From Aplectana chamaeleonis (lineage: Eukaryota > Nematoda > Chromadorea > Rhabditida > Cosmocercidae), in contig JAPDOI010000716.1 in the NCBI GenBank assembly GCA_029168955.1, forward strand, positions 236,869 to 300,868: a DNA stretch of 64,000 nt, written 5' to 3'. The position numbers and the translations under genes were made by a program. Shown in pieces: positions 43,199 to 55,128 of the stretch; the first letter of the stretch is position 1; every line of letters starts with the position of its first letter. Below the pieces are notes generated by a model that was given only the letters and a program-made list of their open reading frames with translations, was not told the DNA's origin and did not search any database.

Positions 43199-43673
43199 TA
43201 GAAGCACGCCCATGCCGATCGTTTTTTCCGCAGGGCTAACGTAACCATTCTTGGAGCAAAACATGATAACGAACGATAACACACGCTCATAACATGCTGG
43301 GTATAAAAGGGCAGAGGAGCGGTATGCATTCATTCACACACCGTTCTCTTCGAGAAGCCGCCGGGAAGTGGCTGAGGGAGGTCGAAATTGTGCAAACACG
43401 TTCGTTGGCTATTACGATGTGCTTACACTCCATTTTCCCCGCTACTCGCAGGGTTGGGCATCACTATCATAGGAGTGGTGCGGTTTTGAGAATGATTTCT
43501 TCATTTTCATAGCTGCTTTTTCGAAAAACAACCGCTTCGCATCTAGGATAGTGATGCCCGACCCTGCGAGTGGCTGGGAAATGGAGGATATATCCAAGCT
43601 GACACTCAGAAAATTTTTGAAGGAGGGTTACGGTAGCCCTGTGGAAAAATGATCGGCATGAGCGTGCTTGTGA
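43199..43673 (+). promoter_or_regulatory. family-1 promoter module 3 (type I)
   Basis: TATA 43,302, initiator A 43,332. MITE at 43,426-43,588. Confidence 0.8.
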
Positions 43674-44308
43674 CCCAAATGGGTGTACGCAGAACGCCGT
43701 AGAAAGTGTGCGGGACCCAAGTGGGAGTGCGCCGGACGCCGTAGAAAGTGTGCGGGACCCAAGTGGGTGTGCGCAGAACGCCGTAGAAAGTGTGCGGGAC
43801 CCAAGTGGGAGTGCGCCGGACGCCGTAGAAAGTGTGCGGGACCCAAGTGGGTGTGCGCAGAACGCCGTAGAAAGTGTGCGGGACCCAAGTGGGAGTGCGC
43901 CGGACGCCGTAGAAAGTGTGCGGGACCCAAATGGGTGTGCGCAGAACGTCGTAGAAAATGTGTGGGACCCAAATGGGTGTGCGCAGAACGCCGTAGAAAG
44001 TGTGGGGGACCCAACTGGGAGTGCGCCGGACGCCGAATAAAGTGTGCGGGACCCAAATGAGAGCGCCACACGCCGTAGAAAGCGTGCGGGACCCAAATGA
44101 GAGTGCGCCGGACGCCGTAGAAAGTGTGCGGGACCCAAGTGGGTGTGCGCAGAATGCCGTAGAAAGTGTGCGGGACCCAGAGTGGGGAGTGCGCCGGACG
44201 CCGTAGAAAGTGTGTGGAACCCAAATGGGTGTGCGCAGAACGCCGTAGAAAGTGTGTGGGACTCAAGTGGGAGTGCGTTGGACGCCGTAGAAAGTGTGCG
44301 GGACCCAA

Positions 44309-44613
44309 ATAGAAGCACGTCCATGCCAATCGTTTTTTCCGCAGGGCTAACGTAACCATTTTTGAGCAAAACATGATAACGAACGATAACACACGCTCAT
44401 AACATGCGGGGTATAAAAGAGCAGAGGAGCGGTATGCATTCATTCACACACCGTTCTCTTCGGGAAGCCGCCGGGAAGTGGCTGAGGAGGTCGAAATTGT
44501 GCAAACACGTTTGTTGGCTATTACGATGTGCTCATATTCAAGCTTACACTCAGAAAATTTTTGAAGGAGGGTTACGGTAGCCCTGTGGAAAAATGATCGG
44601 CATGAGCGTGCTT
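44309..44613 (+). promoter_or_regulatory. family-1 promoter module 4 (type II)
   Basis: TATA 44,412, initiator A 44,442. No MITE. Confidence 0.8.
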
Positions 44614-45086
44614 GTGACCCAAATGGGCGTACGCAGAACGCCGTAGAAAGTGTGCGGGACCCAAGTGGGAGTGCGCCGGACGCCGTAGAAAGTGTGCGGG
44701 ACCCAAGTGGGTGTGCGCAGAACGCCGTAGAAAGTGTGCGGGACCCAAGTGGGAGTGCGCCGGACGCCGTAGAAAGTGTGCGGGACCCAAGTGGGTGTGC
44801 GCAGAACGCCGTAGAAAGTGTGCGGGACCCAAGTGGGAGTGCGCCGGACGCCGTAGAAAGTGTGCGGGACCCAAATGGGAGTGCGCCGGACGCTGTAGAA
44901 AGTGTGCGGGACCTAAATGGGTGTGCGCAGAACGCCGTAGAAAGTGTGCGGGACCCAACTGGGAGTGCGCCGGACGCCGTATAAAGTGTGCGGGACCCAA
45001 ATGGGTGTGCGCAGAATGCCGTAGAAAGTGTGTGGGACTCAAGTGGGAGTGCGCTGGACGCCGTAGAAAGTGTGCGGGACCCAAAT

Positions 45087-45393
45087 AGAAGCACGCCCAT
45101 GCCAATCGTTTTTTCCGCAGGGCTAACGTAACCATTTTTGAGCAAAACATGATAACGAACGATAACACACGCTCATAACATGCGGGGTATAAAAGAGCAG
45201 AGGAGCGGTATGCATTCATTCACACACCGTTCTCTTCGGGAAGCCGCCGGGAAGTGGCTGAGGAGGTCGAAATTGTGCAAACACGTTTGTTGGCTATTAC
45301 GATGTGCTCATATTCAAGCTTACACTCAGAAAATTTTTGAAGGAGGGTTACGGTAGCCCTGTGGAAAAATGATCGGCATGAGCGTGCTTGTGA
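45087..45393 (+). promoter_or_regulatory. family-1 promoter module 5 (type II)
   Basis: TATA 45,188, initiator A 45,218. No MITE. Confidence 0.8.
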
Positions 45394-46027
45394 CCCAAAT
45401 GGGTGTACGCAGAACGCCGTAGAAAGTGTGCGGGACCCAAGTGGGAGTGCGCCGGACGCCGTAGAAAGTGTGCGGGACCCGAATGGGTGTGCGCAGAACG
45501 CCGTAGAAAGTGTGCGGGACCCAAGTGGGAGTGCGCCGGACGCCGTAGAAAGTGTGCGGGACCCAATTGGGTTTGCGCAGAACGCCGTAGAAAGTGTGCG
45601 TGACCCAAGTGGGAGTGCGCCGGACGCCGTAGAAAGTGTGCGGGACCCAAGTGGGAGTGCGCCGGACGCCGTAGAAAGTGTGCGGGACCCAAATGGGTTT
45701 GCGCAGAACGCCGTAGAAAGTGTGCGGGACCCAAGTGGGAGTGCGCCGGACGCCGTATAAAGTGTGCGGGACCCAAATGGGTGTGCGCAGAACGCCGTAC
45801 AAAGTGTGCGGGACCCAAGTGGGAGTGCGCCGGACGCCGTAGAAAGTGTGCGGGACCCAAGTGGGTGTGCGCAGAATGCCGTAGAAAGTGTGCGGGACCC
45901 AAGTGGGAGTGCGCCGGACGCCGTAGAAAGTGTGTGGAACCCAAATGGGTGTGCGCAGAACGCCGTAGAAAGTGTGCGGGACCCAACTGGGAGTGCGCCG
46001 GACGCCGTAAAAGTGTGCGGGATCCAA

Positions 46028-46499
46028 ATAGAAGCACCCCCATGCCGATCCTTTTTCCGCAGGCCTACCGTAACCAAGCGTGAACAAACATGATAACGAA
46101 CGATAACACACGCTCATAACATGCTGGTTATAAGCGGGCAGAGGAGCGGTATGCATTCATTCACACACCGTTCTCTTCGAGAAGCCGCCGGGAAGTGGCT
46201 GAGGAGGTCGAAATTGTGCAAACACCTTTGTTGGCTATTACGATGTGCTCACACTCCATTTCCCCGCTACTTGCAGTGGTTGGGCATCACTATCATAGGA
46301 GTGGTGCGGTTTTGAGAATGATTTCTTCATTTTCATAGCTGCTTTTTTTCGAAAAACAACCGCTTCGCATCTAGGATAGTGATGCCCGACCCTGCGAGTG
46401 GCTGGGAAATGGAGGATATATCCAAGCTGACACTCAGAAAATTTTTGAAGGAGGGTTACGGTAGCCCTGCGGAAAAATGATCGGCATGAGCGTGCTTGT
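46028..46499 (+). promoter_or_regulatory. family-1 promoter module 6 (type I, TATA degraded)
   Basis: TATAAGCG at 46,129 replaces TATAAAAG; initiator A 46,159. MITE at 46,251-46,416. Several other point changes (AGCACCCCC, AGGCCTACC). Confidence 0.75.
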
Positions 46500-47516
46500 G
46501 ACCCAAATGGGTGTACGCAGAACGCCGTAGAAAGTGTGCGGGACCCACGTGGGATTGCGCCGGACGCCGTATAAAGTGTGCGGGACCCAAATGGGTGTGC
46601 GCAGAACGCCCTAGAAGGTGTGCGGGACCCAATTGGGAGTGCGCCGGACGCCGTAGAAAGTGTGCGGGACCCACGAGGGGGTGCGCAGAACGCCGTAGAA
46701 AGTGTGCGGGACCCAAGTGGGAGTGCGCCGGACGCCGTAGAAAGTGTGCGGGACCCGAATGGGTGTGCGCAGAACGTCGTAGAAAATGTGTGGGACCCAA
46801 ATGGGTGTGCGCAGAACGCCGTAGAAAGTGTGGGGGACCCAACTGGGAGTGCGCCGGACGCCGAATAAAGTGTGCGGGACCCAAATGAGAGAGCGCCACA
46901 CGCCGTAGAAAGCGTGCGGGACCCAAATGAGAGTGCGCCGGACGCCGTAGAAAGTGTGCGGGACCCAAGTGGGTGTGCGCAGAATGCCGTAGAAAGTGTG
47001 CGGGACCCAAGTGGGAGTGCGCCGGACGCCGTAGAAAGTGTGCGGGACCCAAGTGGGTGTGCGCAGAACGCCGTAGAAAGTGTGCGGGACCCAAGTGGGA
47101 GTGCGCCGGACGCCGTAGAAAGTGTGCGGGACCCGAATGGGTGTGCGCAGAACGTCGTAGAAAATGTGTGGGACCCAAATGGGTGTGCGCAGAACGCCGT
47201 AGAAAGTGTGGGGGACCCAACTGGGAGTGCGCCGGACGCCGTATAAAGTGTGCGGGACCCAGATGGGTGTGCGCAGAATGCCGTAGAAAGTGTGCGGGAC
47301 CCAAGTGGGAGTGCGCCGAACGCCGTAGAAAGTGTGCGGGACCCAAGTGGGTGTGCGCAGAATGCCGTAGAAAGTGTGCGGGACCCAAGTGGGAGTGCGC
47401 CGGACGCCGTAGAAAGTGTGTGGAACCCAAATGGGTGTGCGCAGAACGCCGTAGAAAGTGTGCGGGACCCAACTGGGAGTGCGCCGGACGCCGTAAAAAG
47501 TGTGCGGGATCCAAAT

Positions 47517-47988
47517 AGAAGCACGCCCATGCCGATCGTTTTTTCCGCAGGGCTAACGTAACCATTCTTGAGCAAAACATGATAACGAACGATAACACAC
47601 GCTCATAACATGCTGGGTATAAAAGGGCAGAGGAGCGGTATGCATTCATTCACACACCGTTCTCTTCGAGAAGCCGCCGGGAAGTGGCTGAGGAGGTCGA
47701 AATTGTGCAAACACGTTCGTTGGCTATTACGATGTGCTTACACTCCATTTCCCCGCTACTCGCAGGGTTGGGCATCACTATCATAGGAGTGGTGCGGTTT
47801 TGAGAATGATTTCTTCATTTTCATAGCTGCTTTTTTCGAAAAACAACCGCTTCGCATCTAGGATAGTGATGCCCGACCCTGCGAGTGGCTGGGAAATGGA
47901 GGATATATCCAAGCTGACACTCAGAAAATTTTTGAAGGAGGGTTACGGTAGCCCTGTGGAAAAATGATCGGCATGAGCGTGCTTGTGA
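47517..47988 (+). promoter_or_regulatory. family-1 promoter module 7 (type I)
   Basis: TATA 47,618, initiator A 47,648. MITE at 47,741-47,903. Confidence 0.8.
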
Positions 47989-48625
47989 CCCAAATGGGTG
48001 TACGCAGAACGCCGTAGAAAGTGTGCGGGACCCAAGTGGGAGTGCGCCGGACGCCGTAGAAAGTGTGCGGGACCCAAGTGGGTGTGCGCAGAACGCCGTA
48101 GAAAGTGTGCGGGACCCAAGTGGGAGTGCGCCGGACGCCGTAGAAAGTGTGCGGGACCCAAGTGGGTGTGCGCAGAACGCCGTAGAAAGTGTGCGGGACC
48201 CAAGTGGGAGTGCGCCGGACGCCGTAGAAAGTGTGCGGGACCCGAATGGGTGTGCGCAGAACGTCGTAGAAAATGTGTGGGACCCAAATGGGTGTGCGCA
48301 GAACGCCGTAGAAAGTGTGGGGGACCCAACTGGGAGTGCGCCGGACGCCGAATAAAGTGTGCGGGACCCAAATGAGAGAGCGCCACACGCCGTAGAAAGC
48401 GTGCGGGACCCAAATGAGAGTGCGCCGGACGCCGTAGAAAGTGTGCGGGACCCAAGTGGGTGTGCGCAGAATGCCGTAGAAAGTGTGCGGGACCCAAGTG
48501 GGAGTGCGCCGGACGCCGTAGAAAGTGTGTGGAACCCAAATGGGTGTGCGCAGAACGCCGTAGAAAGTGTGTGGGACTCAAGTGGGAGTGCGCTGGACGC
48601 CGTAGAAAGTGTGCGGGACCCAAAT

Positions 48626-48932
48626 AGAAGCACGCCCATGCCAATCGTTTTTTCCGCAGGGCTAACGTAACCATTTTTGAGCAAAACATGATAACGAACG
48701 ATAACACACGCTCATAACATGCGGGGTATAAAAGAGCAGAGGAGCGGTATGCATTCATTCACACACCGTTCTCTTCGGGAAGCCGCCGGGAAGTGGCTGA
48801 GGAGGTCGAAATTGTGCAAACACGTTTGTTGGCTATTACGATGTGCTCATATTCAAGCTTACACTCAGAAAATTTTTGAAGGAGAGTTACGGTAGCCCTG
48901 TGGAAAAATGATCGGCATGAGCGGGCTTGTGA
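48626..48932 (+). promoter_or_regulatory. family-1 promoter module 8 (type II)
   Basis: TATA 48,727, initiator A 48,757. No MITE. Confidence 0.8.
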
Positions 48933-49565
48933 CCCAAATGGGTGTACGCAAAACGCCGTAGAAAGAGTGCGGAACCAGAGTGGGAGTGCTTGGACGCCGT
49001 AGAAAGTGTGCGGGACCCAAGTGGGTGTGCGCAGAACGCCGTAGAAAGTGTGCGGGACCCAAGTGGGAGTGCGCCGGACGCCGTAGAAAGTGTGCGGGAC
49101 CCAAGTGGGTGTGCGCAGAACGCCGTAGAAAGTGTGCGGGACCCAAGTGGGAGTGCGCCGGACGCCGTAGAAAGTGTGCGGGACCCAAATGGGAGTGCGC
49201 CGGACGCTGTAGAAAGTGTGCGGGACCTAAATGGGTGTGCGCAGAACGCCGTAGAAAGTGTGCGGGACCCAACTGGGAGTGCGCCGGACGCCGTATAAAG
49301 TGTGCGGGACCCAAATGGGTGTGCGCAGAATGCCGTAGAAAGTGTGCGGGACCCAAGTGGGAGTGCGCCGAACGCCGTAGAAAGTGTGCGGGACCCAAGT
49401 GGTGTGCGCAGAATGCCGTAGAAAGTGTGCAGGGACCCTGCGGGAGTGCGCCGGACGCCGTAGAAAGTGTGTGGAACCCATATGGGTGTGCGCCGAGCGC
49501 CGTAGAAAGTGTGTGCGGGACCCAACTGGGAGGTGCGCCGGACGCCGTAAAAGTGTGCGGGATCC

Positions 49566-50038
49566 AAATAGAAGCACGCCCATGCCGATCGTTTTTTCCG
49601 CAGGGCTAACGTAACCATTCTTGAGCAAAACATGATAACGAACGATAACACACGCTCATAACATGCTGGGTATAAAAGGGCAGAGGAGCGGTATGCATTC
49701 ATTCACACACCGTTCTCTTCGAGAAGCCGCCCGGAAGTGGCTGAGGAGGTCGAAACTGTGCAAACACGTTCGTTGGCTATTACGATGTGCTTACACTCCA
49801 TTTCCCCGCTACTTGCAGGGTTGGGCATCACTATCATAGGAGTGGTGCGGTTTTGAGAATGATTTCTTCATTTTCATAGCTGCTTTTTCGAAAACAACCG
49901 CTTCGCATCTAGGATAGTGATGCCCTGACCCTGCGAGTGGCTGAAATGGAGGATATATCCAAGCTGACACTCAGAAAAATTTTCGAAGGAGGATAACGGT
50001 AGCCCTGCGGAAAAATGATCGGAATGAGCGTGCTTGTG
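49566..50038 (+). promoter_or_regulatory. family-1 promoter module 9 (type I)
   Basis: TATA 49,671, initiator A 49,701. MITE at 49,794-49,953. Confidence 0.8.
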
Positions 50039-50677
50039 ACCCAAATGGGTGTACGCAGAACGCCGTAGAAAGTGTGCGGGACCCAAGTGGGAGTGCGCCG
50101 GACGCCGTAAAAAATGTGCGGGACCCAAATGGGTGTGCGCAGAACGCCCTAGAAAGTGTGCGGTGACCAAGTGGGAGTGCGCCAGACGCCGTAGAAAGTG
50201 CGCGGGACGCAAGTAGGTGTGCGCCGAACGCCGCAGAAAAAGTGCGGGACCCAAGTGGGGAGTGCGCCGGACGCCGTAGAAAGTGTGCGGGACCCAAATG
50301 GGTGTGCGCAGAACGTCGTAGAAAATGTGTGGGACCCAAATGGGTGTGCGCAGAACGCCGTAGAAAGTGTGGGGGACCCAACTGGGAGTGCGCCGGACGC
50401 CGAATAAAGTGTGCGGGACCCAAATGAGAGAGCGCCACACGCCGTAGAAAGCGTGCGAGACCCAAATGAGAGTGCGCCGGACGCCGTAGAAAGTGTGCGG
50501 GACCCAAGTGGGTGTGCGCAGAATGCCGTAGAAAGTGTGCGGGACCCAAGTGGGAGTGCGCCGGACGCCGTAGAAAGTGTGTGGAACCCAAATGGGTGTG
50601 CGCAGAACGCCGTAGAAAGTGTGTGGGACTCAAGTGGGAGTGCGCTGGACGCCGTAGAAAGTGTGCGGGACCCAAAT

Positions 50678-50984
50678 AGAAGCACGCCCATGCCAATCGT
50701 TTTTTCCGCAAGGCTAACGTAACCATTTTTGAGCAAAACATGATAACGAACGATAACACACGCTCATAACATGCGGGGTATAAAAGAGCAGAGGAGCGGT
50801 ATGCATTCATTCACACACCGTTCTCTTCGGGAAGCCGCCGGGAAGTGGCTGAGGAGGTCGAAATTGTGCAAACACGTTTGTTGGCTATTACGATGTGCTC
50901 ATATTCAAGCTTACACTCAGAAAATTTTTGAAGGAGGGTTACGGTAGCCCTGTGGAAAAATGATCGGCATGAGCGTGCTTGTGA
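50678..50984 (+). promoter_or_regulatory. family-1 promoter module 10 (type II)
   Basis: TATA 50,779, initiator A 50,809. No MITE. Confidence 0.8.
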
Positions 50985-51335
50985 CCCAAATGGGTGTACG
51001 CAGAACGCCGTAGAAAGTGTGCGGGACCCAAGTGGGAGTGCGCCGGACGCCGTAGAAAGTGTGCGGGACCCAAGTGGGTGTGCGCAGAACGCCGTAGAAA
51101 GTGTGCGGGACCCAAGTGGGAGTGCGCCGGACGCCGTAGAAAGTGTGCGGGACCCAAATGGGTGTGCGCAGAACGCCGTAGAAAATGTGTGGGATCCAAA
51201 TGGGTGTGCGCATAACGCCGTAGAAAGTGTGGGGGACCCAACTGGGAGTGCGCCGGACGCCGAATAAAGTGTGCGGGACCCAAATGAGAGTGCGTTGGAC
51301 ACCGTAGAAAGTGCCGGACCCACATGGGTGTGCGC

Positions 51336-51545
51336 AGAACGCCGCAGAAAGTGTGCAGGACATCAGTGGGAGTGTGCAGGACATTAGTGGGAGTGTGCAG
51401 CACCTCATAGAAAGTGTGTAGGACATCAGTGAAAGGGTGCAGGAAATTAGTGGGCGTGTGCAAGACGTCAAAGAAAGTATGCAGGCCATCAGTTGGAGTG
51501 CGCAGGACGTCATAGAAGGGGGGGCAGGACATCAGTGGGTTTACT
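51336..51545 (+). repeat. degenerate 21-bp array
   Basis: GTGCAGGACATCAGTGGGAG and relatives; counterpart of 4,480-4,660 and of 60,335-60,530. Confidence 0.75.
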
Positions 51546-51605
51546 TTCATCTAACACCACCAGGCATAAATCATGTTAGAAAGGAAACCTTCAGGAAAAA
51601 TAAAT

Positions 51606-52244
51606 GAAATTCCTGAAAGTTTGGGTTCCTGGCAAGAGTAAAGATTTGGCATGGCCATAGAAATATACTCAGTTAAAAAGGGGAAATAAAGAAAAATGAA
51701 AAAAGGTTTCGAAATATTCCTGAAAAGGATTTGGTGTAGAGGAATTCGTTTTTCGGGAAATGAACTGAAATAGTTGAAAGTATGATTTGGCAGTCGAGTT
51801 TGAACCAACTATTGAAAACAGTTGTGCAAAACGAGAGATCGCCTTGCCTGTGCTTATCCGTAGAACATATAAAAGCGAAATCACGCGTGTTGATTTTACT
51901 TCACCTAATACGTGAAGACCGCCGCATTACAGCTCCCGAAAAAGTTTTGATGCTTTCCATTTCACGCGTGATTTCGCTTTGATATGTTCTACGGATAAGC
52001 ACAGACAAGGCGATCTCTCGTTTTGCACAACTGTTTTCAATAGTTGGTTCAAACTCGACTGCCAAATCATACTTTCAACTATTTCACTTCATTTCCCGAA
52101 AAACAAATTACTCTGCGCCAAATCGTTTTCAGGAATATTTCAAAACCTTTTTTCATTTTTCTTTATTTCCCCTTTTTAACTGAGTATATTTCTATGCCCA
52201 TGCCAAATCTTTACTCTTGCCAGGAACCCAAACTTTCAGGAATT
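51606..52244. repeat. palindrome, end of composite copy 2
   Basis: Arms as at 3,776-4,405, spacer includes CGTGAAGACCGCCGCATTAC. Confidence 0.85.
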
Positions 52245-52667
52245 AAGACTTCATGCCGACTTGTACATGAGCATCGTCTCTTTTGCTTAGGCATCAAGTC
52301 TCGAATTGGCAGAGCTAGACGGAGTGGGGCCACCCAAGATTTACTCATAGAAATGCTGAAAAACTCTGATAAAAGATGCCTGATACTGCGCTAAAAATCA
52401 TTGATTTTAAAAAAGCTCTATAGAAATACTTCGACTGTTAGCCTTACCAATCGATGGCTCATTTCATTTCTGTCTTGAATGGTGGGTGCCCCCCCCCCTC
52501 TAGGATAGTGCCTAGACCCTGTACAATTGGGTCATTTTGAAACTCATTTCTTCATTTTTTCGACTTTCAAATTCAAAAAGTATATGCCTTGTATCTCATT
52601 TGTAGGAAGCCGCGTTGCAACAATTATCTATCAGCCTTAGCAGCGGAGCGGTTGTTTCTTTATTTCT
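52245..52667. mobile_element. TIR element and flank left of the array-D composite
   Basis: CTAGACGGAGTGGGGCCACC (52,315) faces GGTGGGTGCCCCCC...CTCTAG (52,483-52,505). Repeated at 55,172-55,360 and, damaged, at 61,290-61,480. The remaining 160 bp is AT-rich and holds no gene. Confidence 0.6.
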
Positions 52668-52750
52668 AACTAGCGAGACCTAGCGAAGTTTTCGCTCACA
52701 GAAACTTTTGCATGAGCCAACTACCTGAGACGGATTAGTTTGTTAGAACG

Positions 52751-53086
52751 GTGGTGACTGACTTCCGCCTACCCGAAAGTACTCTCCTGAGCAGAGCAAG
52801 GTGCCGTACATTTACAGCAAAGGGTCGGTATACCAAAAGGTGGGAACATAAAGCAAAACATAAGAAGCCAGCCGTAAATCGACGGTTGCTCCCGGCAGAA
52901 AATGCAGAACCCCTTCTGTACTTCCTTCCCTTACGTCGCTACCCACTGCCCTTTCTTCCAATTTGTAAAGTTCACAAGAGATTATTCTCGCTTTACCGTC
53001 TCTATCATGATAAGGAAAAACGCATTCTCATATTATATGATGTTTCCCTAGTTGACCAACATCATGCCCTTGTTCTCAATGAATGA
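52751..53086 (+). CDS. recurrent 111-codon ORF (hypothetical)
   Basis: Opens at GTG with no in-frame ATG at all in this copy (Arg stands where other copies have KMWDH). Between 52,820 and 52,904 there are 13 differences from the 55.6-kb copy, three of them synonymous, while both flanks are identical. That patch suggests conversion from a more distant relative. Product and function unknown. Confidence 0.22.
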   Translation: MVTDFRLPESTLLSRARCRTFTAKGRYTKRWEHKAKHKKPAVNRRLLPAENAEPLLYFLPLRRYPLPFLPICKVHKRLFSLYRLYHDKEKRILILYDVSLVDQHHALVLNE

Positions 53087-53394
53087 AATTAGTAGGTGGT
53101 TGTTTATGTTTTTGTGGTGCAGATTTTGATAAGCTCAGACTTGCAACATATATAAAACTGGTTTTTGGAAGTTAGGGATTCGAAATGACTGAGCGGTTGC
53201 AATGAGTGGCGAACAGAGAAGGTGCGGAAGTGAAGCTGCTGCTTGTATCCTAAAACTGGAAAAAAATGTCGCAGGGTTTCTGCGCCAATCTCAGAACGCG
53301 TCCCACGCTTCTCAAGATTCATATTTTCCTATCTATTTCCTCTCCACAAAAGGTTAAGATTTAGCATTAAAAATTGAAAAACCTTTTTTCAAAT

Positions 53395-54885
53395 TCTACA
53401 CTCTTGGTGACGTCCTGCACTCCCACTGCGGTCCTGCTAACTTTCGATGACCTGCACACTCCCACTCGGGTCCTGTCCATTTTCTACCACGCCCTGCACA
53501 CTCCAACTGGGGCCCTGCGCACTCTCTATGACGTCCTGCACACTCCCGTTGGGTTCTTCACATTTTCTATGACGCCCTCCACGCTACCATTTGGGTCCTG
53601 CACACTTTCTATGACGTGCTGCACACTTCCGTTGGGGTCCTGCACATCCCTACTTGGGACCTGCGCACTTTCTATGACGTCCCGCACTTTCTATGACGCC
53701 CTGCACACTCCCGCTGAGGTCCTGCACACTTTCTATGACGTCCTGCACACTCCCACTGGGGTCCTGCACATTCCTTCTTAGGACCTGCGCACTTTCTATG
53801 ACGTCCTGCACACTCCAATTAGGGTCCTGCACACTTTCTATGACGCCCTGCACACTCCCACTGAGGTCCTGCACACTTTCTATGACGTCCTGCACACTTC
53901 CGCTGGGGTCCTGCACATTCCTACTTCGGACCTGCGCACTTTCTATGACGTCCTGCACACCCAATTAGGGTCCTGCACACTTTCTATGACGCCCTGCACA
54001 CTCCCACTGAGGTCCTGCACACTTTCTATGACGTCCTGCACACTTCCGCTGGGGTCCTGCACATTCCTACTTAGGACCTGCACTTTCAATGACGTCCTGC
54101 ACACTCCGATTAGGGTCCTGCACACTTTCTATGACGCCCTGCACGCTCCCACTGAGGTCCTGCAACACTTTCTATGACGTCCTGCACACTCCCACTGGGG
54201 TCCTGCACATTCCTACTTAGGACCTGCGCACATTCTATGACGTCCTGCACACTTCGATTAGGGTCCTGCACACTTTCTATGACGCCCTGAACACTCCTAC
54301 TGGGGTCCTGCACATTCCTACTTAGGACCTGCGCACTTTCTATGACGTCCTGCACACTTCGATTAGGGTCCTGCACACTTTCTATGACGCCCTGAACACT
54401 CCCACTGAGGTCCTGCACACTTTCTATGACGCCCTGCACACTCCCACTGGGGTCCTGCACATTCCTACGTAGGACCTGCGCACTTTCTATGACGTCCTGC
54501 ACACTCCGATTATGGTCCTGCACACTTTCTATGACGCCCTGCACACTCCCACTGAGGTCCTGCACACTTTCTATGACGTCCTGCACACTTCCGCTGGGGT
54601 CCTGCACATTCCTACTTAGGACCTGCGCACTTTTCTGACGTCCTGCACACCCGATTAGGGTCCTGCACACTTTCTATGACGCCCTGAACACTCCCACTGG
54701 GGTCCTGCACACTTTCTATGACGTCCTGCACACTTCCGCTGGGGTCCTGCACATTCCTACTTTGGACCTGCGCACTTTTTTTTATGACGTCCTGCACACT
54801 CCGATTAGGGTCCTGCACACTTACTATGACGTCTTGCACACCCTCACTGGGGTCCTGCACACCTTTTATGACGCCCTGCATTTTT
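53395..54885 (-). repeat. 42-bp minisatellite family D (copy 2)
   Basis: Reverse complement of the 13.3-kb array, with matching order of unit variants over most of its length. Confidence 0.95.
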
Positions 54886-55087
54886 TGCATCGCTAGACGA
54901 CTCGCAGAAGTTATCATGACCCACGGCCAAAAGTGCGCTCCACGGACAAACTCGGTTGGCCCGAGGCACGTAAGAGGTGAGTCGGGCTGATTTTTTGGTA
55001 ATCGATAAATGTCGCACCCACCTAAATGTTGGTACCATTTCATACAAGTTTTGATCGGCCATTCCAAAGATATCGGGGACACATGCA

Positions 55088-55091
<4 letters not shown>

Positions 55092-55127
<36 letters not shown>
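55092..55127. repeat. CA dinucleotide repeat
   Basis: About 16 CA units between ACATA and TCGGGACATAAC. Confidence 0.95.

Positions 55128-55128
<1 letters not shown>

Larger units (their letters stand above)
40056..51335 (+). repeat. 42-bp minisatellite family A, main array
   Basis: Eleven blocks of roughly 8-24 units separated by promoter modules. Unit types GTGGGAGTGCGCCGGACGCC and GTGGGTGTGCGCAGAACGCC alternate. Variant units (GAGAGAGCGCCACACGCC and TGTGGGGGACCCAACTGG) recur at fixed places in several blocks, showing higher-order copying. Confidence 0.95.
36048..52240 (+). mobile_element. composite element copy 2, expanded
   Basis: AATT at 36,044-36,047, GAA hairpin, 540-bp segment, array A with ten promoter modules, degenerate array, then palindrome and AATT at 52,241-52,244. 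A second 5' end (AATT 39,486-39,489) results from the tandem duplication, so the continuous element is 39,490-52,240 (12.75 kb). Confidence 0.7.
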
